Assembly (NCBI GenBank): GCA_043805435.1
Contig: JAZDHY010000032.1
Coordinates: 1 to 64,000 of the forward strand
Origin: JAEXOD01 sp043805435
Lineage (GTDB): Bacteria > Bacteroidota > Ignavibacteria > Ignavibacteriales > Melioribacteraceae
Direction of reading: 5' to 3'
Length of the DNA: 64,000 bases
Part shown: piece by piece, positions 53,541 through 62,016 of the stretch
Position numbering within the stretch: the first letter of the stretch is position 1
How the letters are laid out: each line of letters begins with the position of its first letter
Position numbers and translations under genes: made by a program
Notes under the pieces: generated by a model
Databases searched by the model: none
Told to the model about the DNA's origin: nothing
Seen by the model: only the letters and a program-made list of their open reading frames with translations

Positions 53541-56303
53541 ATGAAAAAACTTGTATTAATTGATGGAATGGCTTTAATATTTAAAGCATATTTTGCGTTT
53601 ATGCGTAATCCGCTCTCTTCTTCAAAGGGAGAACCTACCTCGGCAATTTATGGATTTATTAACCAGCTGCTTAAAATTTTAGAAGATACCAAACCGGATT
53701 ATATTGGTATTGCCTTAGATTCTAAAGAACCGACTTTTAGGCATATTAAATATGCCGAGTATAAGGCCCACCGAGATGCCATACCTGAAGATTTAATTCC
53801 GCAAATTGCAAGGGTAAAAGAAATTATTAAACTTTTTAATATCCCTGCTTTTATTTTTCCCGGATACGAAGCTGATGATATAATTGGTACTATACTAAAG
53901 AAAACATCAAAAGCCGATATCCTATCGTATGCAATAACGCCTGACAAAGATTTTATGCAGCTTGTTGATAAAAATTTATTTATTATTAAACCGGGTAAAA
54001 GTGCTGATGAACTATTAACTTATGATACAGCTAAAGTTAATGAAGAATACGGCTTTTCTCCTATCCAAATGATTGATTATCTTGCTTTAATAGGCGATGC
54101 TTCAGATAATATTCCGGGTGTTAAAGGAATTGGCGAAAAAACGGCTGTTCCATTAATTCAAAAATATGGAAGCATTGAAAATATATACCAAAATATTGAG
54201 TTAATTGATAAAAACAGTGTTAAAGAAAAACTTATAATAAACAGGGATAACGCATTTCTTTCTAAAGAGTTAGCTACCATTTTCCTTGATGTTCCAATTG
54301 AATATAATCTTAAGGAATTGGAAATAACCCCTCCTGATTTTGAAGGATTAAAGCAGGTTTTTGATGAACTGGATTTAAAATCTTTTGGTCCAAAATTAAA
54401 TAAAATATTTAAATCCGAAAATATTGAAATATCAAAATCCGAATCGGTTAGTACAACTTATAATGCTTTTAGCACTAATGATGTTTCATATAAATTAATC
54501 ACATCGTACGACGAAGCTTCAAAATTAGCCGAAAAACTTTCAAAAGAAGATTTGTTTGTATTTGATACCGAAACTGACGGGCTGAACGTATTTAATGTTA
54601 ACTTAGCTGGTGTTTCTTTTTGTTTTGAATCGAAAAAGGCATTTTTTATTGCCGTTGACCCCGATGTTTCATCGGACGATCTTTTTTCTGAAAAGCTTAC
54701 TGACAGACTGAATATAAATGATTTTATTAAATTATTTAAGCCGATTTTTGAAAATGAAAATATTAAAAAAGTATGTCAAAATGCTAAGTACGATATTGCA
54801 GTATTACGGAAATATAATATTATAGTAAAAAATTTATATTTTGATACAATGCTTGCAAGTTACATTTTAGATCCGGACCAAAAACATAACATGGATGATC
54901 TTGCAAGAGTATATCTCAATTATTCTCCTATTCCTCTATCTGATATTTTGGGTGTTAAAAAAGATGCATTAAAGATATTTTCAGTTGATAAAAATTTATT
55001 ATCAAATTATTCATGCGAAGATGCGGATATTACTTTTCAACTATATAAAAGGTTAGAAGCTGATCTTAAAAAAGAGAAATTGGATAAACTTGCTTTTGAT
55101 GTTGAATTTTCTCTTGTTGAAGTATTATTGGAAATGGAAAAAAACGGTGTTAAAATTGATGTTTCGATGCTAAATTTGTTAAGTGTTTCGATGGGCAAAG
55201 ATTTATTTGCTTTAATTAATTCTATACACCAATTAGCCGGAGAAGAATTTAATATAAATTCGACCCAGCAGCTGCAACAAATATTGTTTACTAAGTTAAA
55301 TCTTGCAACTCAGCGTAAAACTAAAACCGGTTTTTCAACAGATGCTCAATCGCTTGAACAACTTAAAGGAGAACATGAAATTATAGATCTTTTAATTGAT
55401 TATAGAGAACTTGCAAAACTAAAATCAACTTATGTTGATGCTTTACCACGTTTAATAAATCCTGCAACCGGAAGGCTTCATACAACGTTTAATCAAACGG
55501 TTGCTTCCACCGGAAGACTTTCAAGTTTAAATCCAAATTTGCAAAATATTCCTGTTAGGGGTGCTTTAGGTAAGGATATTAGAAGAGCTTTTATACCTGA
55601 AGATAACAAACATATTTTTTTATGTGCCGATTATAATCAAATTGAATTAAGAATTATGGCAAGTATCTGCAACGACCCTTATTTAACAGATGCTTTCAAA
55701 AATAATATTGATATTCATACCAGAACGGCAGAACTTGTTTTTGGAGTTAATGCTGCAACCGTAACACCTGACATGCGTAGAAAAGCAAAAGAAGTAAATT
55801 TTGGCATTTTATATGGTATTGGAGCTTTTGGATTAAAAAACAGACTTCAAATTACTCAATATCATGCAAAAGAAATTATTGATAATTATTTTGCAACTTT
55901 TAAAAATGTAAAACAATTTATGGACGATGCCATTGTTAAAGCTCAAGAAAAAGGATATGCAGAAACCTTATTAGGAAGAAGACGATATCTTAAAAATATT
56001 AATAGTAAAAACAGAGTTTTAAGACAATTTGAAGAACGTGTTGCTATTAATATGCCAATTCAAGGTACTGCTGCCGATATGATAAAAATTGCAATGATAA
56101 ATATTTATAAAGAAATGAAAAATCTTAACTTTAGAAGTAAGATGGTTTTACAAGTTCATGATGAACTTATTTTTGATGCCCAATTGGATGAGATAGAAAA
56201 GTTAAAACCGATTGTAAAAAAATTGATGGAAAATGCATTACCACTTAATATTCCCGTTATTGCATCATTGGGAACGGGAAATAATTGGTTAGATGCACAT
56301 TAA
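53541..56303 (+). CDS. polA: DNA polymerase I
   Basis: 920 aa, three domains. The 5'-3' exonuclease (residues 1-290) has LIDGMALIFKAYFAF and GDASDNIPGVKGIGEKTA. The 3'-5' exonuclease (about 320-510) has its acidic residues intact (FDTETDG, QNAKYD, YSCEDAD), so proofreading is expected. The polymerase has DYNQIELRIMA, RRKAKEVNFGILYG and VHDELIFD. Transcribed divergently from the EEP gene; the 81-base spacer is AT-rich and no clear ribosome-binding site is visible. Confidence 0.97.
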   Translation: MKKLVLIDGMALIFKAYFAFMRNPLSSSKGEPTSAIYGFINQLLKILEDTKPDYIGIALDSKEPTFRHIKYAEYKAHRDAIPEDLIPQIARVKEIIKLFNIPAFIFPGYEADDIIGTILKKTSKADILSYAITPDKDFMQLVDKNLFIIKPGKSADELLTYDTAKVNEEYGFSPIQMIDYLALIGDASDNIPGVKGIGEKTAVPLIQKYGSIENIYQNIELIDKNSVKEKLIINRDNAFLSKELATIFLDVPIEYNLKELEITPPDFEGLKQVFDELDLKSFGPKLNKIFKSENIEISKSESVSTTYNAFSTNDVSYKLITSYDEASKLAEKLSKEDLFVFDTETDGLNVFNVNLAGVSFCFESKKAFFIAVDPDVSSDDLFSEKLTDRLNINDFIKLFKPIFENENIKKVCQNAKYDIAVLRKYNIIVKNLYFDTMLASYILDPDQKHNMDDLARVYLNYSPIPLSDILGVKKDALKIFSVDKNLLSNYSCEDADITFQLYKRLEADLKKEKLDKLAFDVEFSLVEVLLEMEKNGVKIDVSMLNLLSVSMGKDLFALINSIHQLAGEEFNINSTQQLQQILFTKLNLATQRKTKTGFSTDAQSLEQLKGEHEIIDLLIDYRELAKLKSTYVDALPRLINPATGRLHTTFNQTVASTGRLSSLNPNLQNIPVRGALGKDIRRAFIPEDNKHIFLCADYNQIELRIMASICNDPYLTDAFKNNIDIHTRTAELVFGVNAATVTPDMRRKAKEVNFGILYGIGAFGLKNRLQITQYHAKEIIDNYFATFKNVKQFMDDAIVKAQEKGYAETLLGRRRYLKNINSKNRVLRQFEERVAINMPIQGTAADMIKIAMINIYKEMKNLNFRSKMVLQVHDELIFDAQLDEIEKLKPIVKKLMENALPLNIPVIASLGTGNNWLDAH

Positions 56304-56316
56304 TTTTTTTTTTTTT
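56251..56316 (+). terminator. Possible polA terminator: hairpin plus T13 tract
   Basis: TTCCCGTT (56251-56258) pairs with AACGGGAA (56273-56280) inside the polA end, and 13 consecutive T lie at 56304-56316. The 23-base gap between stem and T run is too long for a standard terminator, so function is doubtful; the homopolymer is also a slippage-prone site. Confidence 0.3.
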
Positions 56317-56322
56317 GAATTG

Positions 56323-56338
56323 TTTATTTTAAAATAAA
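56323..56338. repeat. 16-bp AT-only palindrome
   Basis: TTTATTTTAAAATAAA, a perfect palindrome in the 90-base spacer between polA and the lpoB-like gene. Short AT-only palindromes occur by chance in such DNA; a regulatory role is only possible. Confidence 0.3.
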
Positions 56339-56352
56339 ATAATAACTTAAAC

Positions 56353-56376
56353 ACTATTAATTACAACTATTAATTA
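56353..56376 (+). repeat. Tandem 11-bp repeats upstream of the lpoB-like gene
   Basis: ACTATTAATTA occurs at 56353-56363 and again at 56366-56376, separated by 2 bases (period 13). The second copy also forms a 7-bp inverted repeat with the first (TTAATTA/TAATTAA, 56357-56363 and 56371-56377), followed by a T run and the GGAGG ribosome-binding site. It could be an operator or a leader hairpin. Confidence 0.45.
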
Positions 56377-56393
56377 ATTTTTTTGGAGGATTT

Positions 56394-57002
56394 ATGTTAA
56401 GAAAAACTATGTCGATTATATTTTTATTAGTTCTTGTTTCTTTTTTCCAGGGTTGCGGCCCATCAAGAACAGTTACCAGAATTGGAACAGATGAAGTTGT
56501 AGATTTAAGCGGCAGATGGAATGATACGGATTCCAGATTGACCGCTGAACAGATGATTAAAGGATTGTTGGAAAGACCGTGGGATGATGAATTTCAAACT
56601 ACTAATGGCAGAAAACCGGCTGTTATTGTTGGAACTGTTAGAAATTTAAGTTCCGAACATATTGAAACCGGAATTTTTATTAAAGATATTGAACGCGAAT
56701 TGGTTAATTGCGGCAGAGTTAAATTTGTTGCCACAAAAGAAGAAAGAGTAGAAATTAGAGACGAAAGAACAGATCAACAAAGTTTTGCTACCGAAGAAAC
56801 AGCAAAAGGATTGGCAAATGAAACCGGAGCTGATTTTATGCTAAAAGGAAGTATTAAAAGTCAAACAGATGCTGTTGATGGGCAAGAAATAAAGTATTAT
56901 CAAGTAGATTTGGAATTAATCAATTTAGAAAATAACGAAAAAGTATGGATTGATTCTAAAAAAATAAAGAAAAATGTTGAAAAATCAAGTTCTTCTTGGT
57001 AA
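56394..57002 (+). CDS. LpoB-like lipoprotein (penicillin-binding-protein activator family)
   Basis: A 202-aa lipoprotein with a signal and lipobox ending FFQGC (C21). The mature part has VDLSGRWNDTDSRLTAEQMIKGLL and KPAVIVGTVRNLSSEHIETGIFIKDIERELVN, then FMLKGSIKSQTDAVDGQEIKYYQ, matching the LpoB/COG3417 pattern. In E. coli LpoB stimulates PBP1b from the outer membrane; here the role is inferred. Strong TGGAGG ribosome-binding site. First of three lipoprotein/secreted genes. Confidence 0.83.
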   Translation: MLRKTMSIIFLLVLVSFFQGCGPSRTVTRIGTDEVVDLSGRWNDTDSRLTAEQMIKGLLERPWDDEFQTTNGRKPAVIVGTVRNLSSEHIETGIFIKDIERELVNCGRVKFVATKEERVEIRDERTDQQSFATEETAKGLANETGADFMLKGSIKSQTDAVDGQEIKYYQVDLELINLENNEKVWIDSKKIKKNVEKSSSSW

Positions 57003-57041
57003 AACTTTAAATCTTTTTTCATAACGTCTTTAGAGGGGATA

Positions 57042-58427
57042 ATGAAACAAACGATACGGGATTTGTTGTTTTTTGCTTGTTTGCTTTTTGTTTTTTCAGG
57101 CTGTGGCAGTATGAAAACCAGCAAAAACCATTACAAACGAATTGATGATTATTTTTGTAAAAGAAATTTTGATAGTGCTGCTACAGTATTAATTACATCA
57201 AAGTTGGAAAATTATGGTGAAAAAGACAGAGTATTATATTGGTTAGACCTTGGTTTGTTATATCATTATCAAGGTGATTGTGTTCAGAGTAATTTAATGC
57301 TTGAAAATGCGGAAAAAGCAATTGAAGACTTATATACTTCAAGCATTTCAAAAGGTGCTGCCTCTATGTTATTAAATGATAATGCACTTGATTACTCCGG
57401 TGAAGATTATGAAGATATTTATCTAAATGTTTTTAAATCATTAAATTATTTAAAATTAAATAAATTTGATGAATCATTTGTTGAAGTAAGAAGAATAAAT
57501 AATAAACTTATTTTACTTGAAGATAAATATAAAAAAGTTGCTGATAACTATAATAGTTCGGAAGATGCAAAAGCAGAATTTAAGACAGGAGAAAGTAAAT
57601 TTCATAATTCTGCACTAGGAAGATATCTGAGTCTTTTGTTATATAGGGCCGAAGGTGATATGGATGGTGCCAGAATAGACAAAGAAAAATATGACGAAGC
57701 GTTTACAAATCAAGCCGGTATATACGATTTTCCTCAACCGGTAATTGATAGTCTTCTTATTATAGGTGGACTTGCAAAAGTAAATTTTATTAGTCTAACG
57801 GGCAAAGGTCCTGAAAAATTTGCCCGCGAATTAATTGTACATACGGATAAAGATATTATTATTATTTATTATTCCGATGGAAAAGAGGAAAAAAAGCTTG
57901 ATGCAATTGCCTGGCCGGGTGTTGAAAAAGGCATTCATTTTAAGCTTTCGTTGCCTTATATGGAAAAAACCCCAACACATGCATGTAAAATTGTAATTGA
58001 AGTTGATGGGAAAGATACTTTAGATTTGGAAAAAGTTGAAAGTATTGAAAATGCTGCACAAGAAACATATAAGCTAAAAGAACCGATAATTTACTTAAAA
58101 ACAATTACCAGAACAATTATAAAGGCTATTCTAAACGAATCGGCTAATAAAGAACTTGATAAATCGACCGGTGGCGGGCTGTTTGGTTCTTTGACCAGAG
58201 CTGTAACCGGAGCTGTTGTTGATGCAACTGAAAATGCCGATTTAAGATTATCCAGATATTTCCCTTCTACTGCTTCCGTTGGTGAAATAGAATTAGAACC
58301 CGGAGATCATTCAATTCGCATTAAATATATCGGTTTTGATGGTTCAGCATTATTTATTGATGATTTAGGTACAAAAAACATCAGCCGTGGTGGACTAAAT
58401 ATTTTTGAATCTTTTTATTTAAATTAA
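57042..58427 (+). CDS. COG3014-like lipoprotein
   Basis: 461 aa, lipoprotein signal with lipobox VFSGC. The N-terminal half is helical and TPR-like (SAATVLITSKLENYGEKDRVLYW, KAIEDLYTSSISKGA), and the C-terminal half contains beta structure around ISLTGKGPEKFARE and FGSLTRAVTGAVVDATENADLR. Proteins of this type (COG3014) are often encoded beside LpoB-like lipoproteins. Function unknown. Confidence 0.72.
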   Translation: MKQTIRDLLFFACLLFVFSGCGSMKTSKNHYKRIDDYFCKRNFDSAATVLITSKLENYGEKDRVLYWLDLGLLYHYQGDCVQSNLMLENAEKAIEDLYTSSISKGAASMLLNDNALDYSGEDYEDIYLNVFKSLNYLKLNKFDESFVEVRRINNKLILLEDKYKKVADNYNSSEDAKAEFKTGESKFHNSALGRYLSLLLYRAEGDMDGARIDKEKYDEAFTNQAGIYDFPQPVIDSLLIIGGLAKVNFISLTGKGPEKFARELIVHTDKDIIIIYYSDGKEEKKLDAIAWPGVEKGIHFKLSLPYMEKTPTHACKIVIEVDGKDTLDLEKVESIENAAQETYKLKEPIIYLKTITRTIIKAILNESANKELDKSTGGGLFGSLTRAVTGAVVDATENADLRLSRYFPSTASVGEIELEPGDHSIRIKYIGFDGSALFIDDLGTKNISRGGLNIFESFYLN

Positions 58428-58433
58428 TTATTA

Positions 58434-58454
58434 ATGGATGTTTTTAACATCCAT
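58434..58454 (+). promoter_or_regulatory. Hairpin between the COG3014-like and LPP20-like genes
   Basis: A perfect 9-bp stem ATGGATGTT/AACATCCAT with a 3-nt loop TTT, followed by TTGTT. It is 7 bases after one stop codon and 17 before the next ATG. The short T run suggests partial termination or mRNA processing that could set the ratio of the two products. Confidence 0.5.
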
Positions 58455-58470
58455 TTGTTATGGAGATTTT

Positions 58471-59478
58471 ATGAGAAATAAGTTTTTAGCGATTATTTTT
58501 ATTATTTGTTTTACTTCAATATTTGTAAATGCACAAGATAGGCCAAACTGGATTGACAATCCAAACAGTAAATATTCTGACGCCGCTTATTTGGTTGCAA
58601 TTGGTGAAGGAGATAATCGAAAAGCCGCAGAAAATAATGCAACAAGTAATTTAGCTTTAATTTTTAAATCTGATATTAAAGTAGATAACTCCCAAATTGA
58701 CAGATATAACGAATTGATGGGTGATCAAGAAGCGTTTCAACACGAATCGAATGTTACTAAAAAAGTAAATGTGTCTTCTAAACAAACATTATTCAATGTT
58801 AAATTTGGAGAAAGCTATACCAGCAATACAGGCAGAGTTTTTGTATTGGCCTATATTGATAAAATGGAAACTGCAGATATTTATAACGAAAAAATCAGTA
58901 CCAATACGGAAAAAATTAATTTTTTTATTACTACTGCTTCAAATACTTCAGATAAAATAATTAATTATTCGGCATTAAATGCCGCAAGTTTATTTAGCTT
59001 AGATAATGAGATGTTAATTGAACAGCTAAAAATAATTAGTCCCGAATTTGGTAATACCGAAGATTTAGGTTACGACCATAACGATATCACAAAAAAAAGC
59101 ATTGATGCTGCAAAAGAAATCTCGTTTTCCGTCCATATCCTAAACGATTCTGACGGAAAAACAACTGCCTTTATTAAAGAATTTTTAAGCTCAAAGGGTT
59201 TTATAATTAACTCTAATCCAATTCTTAAAATTGAAGGTAGTGTTACCTATGAAAAATTAGATTTGGGAAGACCTGAAAAATTTGTTTCATGGAATTTATA
59301 CTTAAATATGCTTGATTTGGAAGAAAACACTTTGTTTTCCACAACTGCAAAAGGTCGTGAAGGAAGCGTTTCTTATGATGCTGCAATTTCCAGATGTGTT
59401 AATGAAATTGGAAAAAGAATTAAGTCCGATTTTGGTAAAAAATTAGTAACTTACTTTGATAATTTAGTAAAAAAATAA
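58471..59478 (+). CDS. LPP20-like exported protein
   Basis: 335 aa from ATG 58471, preceded by GGAG (5 bases); a frame from 58438 lies within the hairpin. Signal peptide MRNKFLAIIFIICFTSIFVNAQ without a lipobox Cys. The mature start RPNWIDNPNSKYSDAAYLVAIGEGDNRKAAENNA matches the LPP20 domain, and a second domain follows from about residue 190. Likely an envelope protein acting with the two preceding lipoproteins; function unknown. Confidence 0.75.
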   Translation: MRNKFLAIIFIICFTSIFVNAQDRPNWIDNPNSKYSDAAYLVAIGEGDNRKAAENNATSNLALIFKSDIKVDNSQIDRYNELMGDQEAFQHESNVTKKVNVSSKQTLFNVKFGESYTSNTGRVFVLAYIDKMETADIYNEKISTNTEKINFFITTASNTSDKIINYSALNAASLFSLDNEMLIEQLKIISPEFGNTEDLGYDHNDITKKSIDAAKEISFSVHILNDSDGKTTAFIKEFLSSKGFIINSNPILKIEGSVTYEKLDLGRPEKFVSWNLYLNMLDLEENTLFSTTAKGREGSVSYDAAISRCVNEIGKRIKSDFGKKLVTYFDNLVKK

Positions 59479-59489
59479 TTTCTTCATTA

Positions 59490-59513
59490 GCTCTCATCAT
59501 TTAAAATGAGAGC
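59490..59513 (+). terminator. Terminator after the lipoprotein cluster
   Basis: Stem GCTCTCAT/ATGAGAGC (8 bp, 8-nt loop), followed by ATTATTTA. It lies 12 bases after the LPP20-like stop and separates the cluster from the ABC-2 permease gene. The T tail is weak. Confidence 0.65.
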
Positions 59514-59537
59514 ATTATTTACCCCTATTAGACCTAA

Positions 59538-60713
59538 ATGAGAAAAATAATATTAATTGCAAAATGGGAATTAAAAGAGAAATTTCTTCATAAATCGTTT
59601 TTAATTTACTTTTTTATTACACAGCTCATATTATTTTTATCATTATCTTTAACTAAAAACGAATCAACTGAGATAAGCAGTCCTTCACCTATTGGAATTA
59701 TTAATAATTCCGGCTATAATATTACCCCATTATTAATGCAGTTAAATTCTGTTGTTGATTCCAATAACGTTCCGGAATTTTTAATTATTAATCTTAATAA
59801 AAACAGGTATAAACTACAATACAACCAAAATGATTTTGAAAAATTCTTATTTGATGAGAATTTTAATGCATGTTTATATATTGACTCAACAAATTATAAA
59901 TTATATCATTCTGCTTTTTTTTCTCAATCCAAAATATTAGTGTTTAACAAATATTTGCTTTCATTTATGGCAAATAACCCTAACAGACCATTTAATTCTA
60001 ATAATATTTCTTTTAGTTTTATTGAACTTACAGCCAAACAAACATTCAAATTATCAAGCTTGTTAAATAATTTAAGCATTAATTTAATATTTATTTTTGT
60101 AATTCTTATTTCCGGTAATTTATTTTTGCGCAGCTTTGCAGTAGAAAAATCGAACAAATTAATTGAAGTTCTTTTATCAAGCACAAACGCAAAAACTATT
60201 ATTATCGGAAAGTCACTGGGGTTGTTTTGTTTTGTATTATTTCAAACGTTTATTTGGGTATTAACAAGTGTTTTTACGGGCAATAATATATTTTTCTTAT
60301 CAGTTAATACTGTATGGATAATAATATTTTTTATTTTCGGATTGATTCTTTATGTATCTATTTTTACCGGTTTAGGATCACTTATTAATAACGAAAGTGA
60401 TTCGAATATGATAATGGGTATAATATCTTTTTTCTTAATTTTGCCGTTATTGTTTATTAAAGAGTTGTTTTATTTCCCCAATTCCAATATATCTTCTTTT
60501 TTAACCTACTTTCCCCTAACATCTCCTTCGTCTATATTTATTAAAAGTAGTGTTTCAGTTATTAATACTCAACAATACGTTTTGACTTTATCATTGTTGT
60601 TAATTTTTATATTTTTATTAATTAAATTAATTTCTTATTTTTTTGAATTCAGCATTCAAAATTTTGGACAAAAAACTAATATTTTTGATATGTTTAATTC
60701 AAAGAAAAAATAA
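59538..60713 (+). CDS. ABC-2 type permease
   Basis: 391 aa. The N-terminus MRKIILIAKWELKEKFLHKSFLIYF leads into TM1; a large extracytoplasmic domain (about 45-180) follows; then five to six hydrophobic segments, with LIEVLLSSTNAKTIIIGKSLGLF in the cytoplasmic loop as in NatB/YhaP-type exporters. No ATPase gene is adjacent, so the energising subunit is encoded elsewhere. Confidence 0.85.
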   Translation: MRKIILIAKWELKEKFLHKSFLIYFFITQLILFLSLSLTKNESTEISSPSPIGIINNSGYNITPLLMQLNSVVDSNNVPEFLIINLNKNRYKLQYNQNDFEKFLFDENFNACLYIDSTNYKLYHSAFFSQSKILVFNKYLLSFMANNPNRPFNSNNISFSFIELTAKQTFKLSSLLNNLSINLIFIFVILISGNLFLRSFAVEKSNKLIEVLLSSTNAKTIIIGKSLGLFCFVLFQTFIWVLTSVFTGNNIFFLSVNTVWIIIFFIFGLILYVSIFTGLGSLINNESDSNMIMGIISFFLILPLLFIKELFYFPNSNISSFLTYFPLTSPSSIFIKSSVSVINTQQYVLTLSLLLIFIFLLIKLISYFFEFSIQNFGQKTNIFDMFNSKKK

Positions 60714-60736
60714 GTTATTTATTAAATGAGGTATTT

Positions 60737-61315
60737 TTGAAACAAATTGCTATTATGGGAGGAACTTTTGATCCTATACACATTGGACACTTATTAACAG
60801 CCTTATTTATTTTGGAAACAAAAAAAATTGATGAAATTATTTTTATACCCTGTTATATTTCTCCATTAAAAACAGATCAAACAAGTTCATCTTCATTACA
60901 TAGATTAAATATGTTAGAGCTTGCAATTTCTAAATTTGAAGGTTTTAAATTTTCAGATATTGAAGTAAAAAAGGAAGGTATTTCTTATACTTATAATACT
61001 CTAACCGAATTAAAAACACTTGACACACAAATTAATTTAATTATTGGTTACGATAATTATGCTGTTTTTGATAAATGGTATAAACCGGAAGAAATTATAA
61101 ATATGGCTAATGTGTTAGTGTTAAATCGGGTTTCCGGAATAAAAGATACTGAAATAAAATATAAATTTAAAGATAAATTTGAATTTTTGGATAACCCTAT
61201 TATTGAAATTTCATCAACGAATATAAGAAACAGAGTTAGTTGTAATAAAAATATAGACTTATATGTTCCCTGTGAAGTAAAAGAATATATTATAACAAAT
61301 AATTTATATAAATAG
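60737..61315 (+). CDS. nadD: Nicotinate-nucleotide adenylyltransferase
   Basis: Makes nicotinic acid adenine dinucleotide in NAD synthesis. 192 aa. It has GGTFDPIHIGHLLTA (nucleotidyltransferase H-x-G-H site), VKKEGISYTYNTL and the C-terminal ISSTNIRNRV motif. The start is TTG 60737, with GAGG 5 bases upstream; no ATG is available at a sensible position. Confidence 0.95.
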   Translation: MKQIAIMGGTFDPIHIGHLLTALFILETKKIDEIIFIPCYISPLKTDQTSSSSLHRLNMLELAISKFEGFKFSDIEVKKEGISYTYNTLTELKTLDTQINLIIGYDNYAVFDKWYKPEEIINMANVLVLNRVSGIKDTEIKYKFKDKFEFLDNPIIEISSTNIRNRVSCNKNIDLYVPCEVKEYIITNNLYK

Positions 61316-61338
61316 ATAATATTAATTACCTTTAATTA

Positions 61339-61376
61339 TTACAAATTTAGGGAAATACAATAATTTACAAATTTAG
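61339..61376. repeat. 12-bp direct repeat at the start of the 61360 gene
   Basis: TTACAAATTTAG occurs at 61339-61350 and 61365-61376 (26-bp period). The first copy contains the in-frame stop TAG and the AGGGA-type ribosome-binding site begins in it; the second copy encodes part of the signal-peptide start. The period is not a multiple of three. Confidence 0.7.
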
Positions 61377-62016
61377 ATATATACTTTTTTTTATCCTATT
61401 TACTTTTTTAGAAACTAAATCTATAAAAGCTCAATTCATTTCGCCTTCCCTTTCAGAAGGAATAAACCATATTACCAAATATATTGCTTCAAATAAATTT
61501 GATTCATTAAAAATTACAAATAATGACCTTCAACTTGTTGATTCGATATACGTAAATGCTTTAGAATATTACAATTATAATTATTCCGAAACATTACTTG
61601 CAATAACTATAGCCTGCCTTCCGGTTAACAGATTTGACATTCAAATACCTTTAATTAATATCGGATTGTCTCTTAAACTTCCCTCAGCCAACGAAAAATA
61701 TTTATTAAATAAAAAGAAAAATCTCCCAAAATATTTTTTAGATTCAGTTAAAATAAATGATGTTGATAAACTTTCTCATTTTTTTGGAAATGCCTTTTGG
61801 TGTTACAATTTGAGAAATTCAAATTTTTCCAGTATATTGGGATATATTGTAGAATTTTTTGAATCAATTTTTAAAGTAAGCGGTGCGTTAGATAACCGCG
61901 ATTTGTTTACTAATAAGCTTGGTGAAGATTTTGGAATTTCACTTTTGTATGATAAAAAAACAATGCCGTCAAGTTATTTACAAAAATTAAATAATTATTT
62001 TAAGGATATTAAATGA
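61360..62016 (+). CDS. Exported protein of unknown function, non-standard start codon
   Basis: An open frame runs from the stop at 61348-61350 to 62016. Its opening residues (IIYKFRYILFFILFTFLE, then SIKAQF) form a good signal peptide, but there is no ATG, GTG or TTG until 61666, deep inside the protein. AGGGA at 61349-61353 is spaced for ATA 61360 or ATT 61363, which would give 217-218 aa. The gene overlaps the regulator gene by 4 bases (ATGA), so it is real and coupled. I do not recognise a domain; it is mostly helical, with SGALDNRDLFTNKLGEDFG near the end. A point mutation, assembly error or rare start codon are all possible. Confidence 0.65.
   Translation: MIYKFRYILFFILFTFLETKSIKAQFISPSLSEGINHITKYIASNKFDSLKITNNDLQLVDSIYVNALEYYNYNYSETLLAITIACLPVNRFDIQIPLINIGLSLKLPSANEKYLLNKKKNLPKYFLDSVKINDVDKLSHFFGNAFWCYNLRNSNFSSILGYIVEFFESIFKVSGALDNRDLFTNKLGEDFGISLLYDKKTMPSSYLQKLNNYFKDIK

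Noticed and set aside
61666..62016. Short 116-aa gene starting at TTG 61666
   Set aside because: The same frame continues upstream without a stop to a signal peptide and ribosome-binding site near 61350, so this is an internal start.
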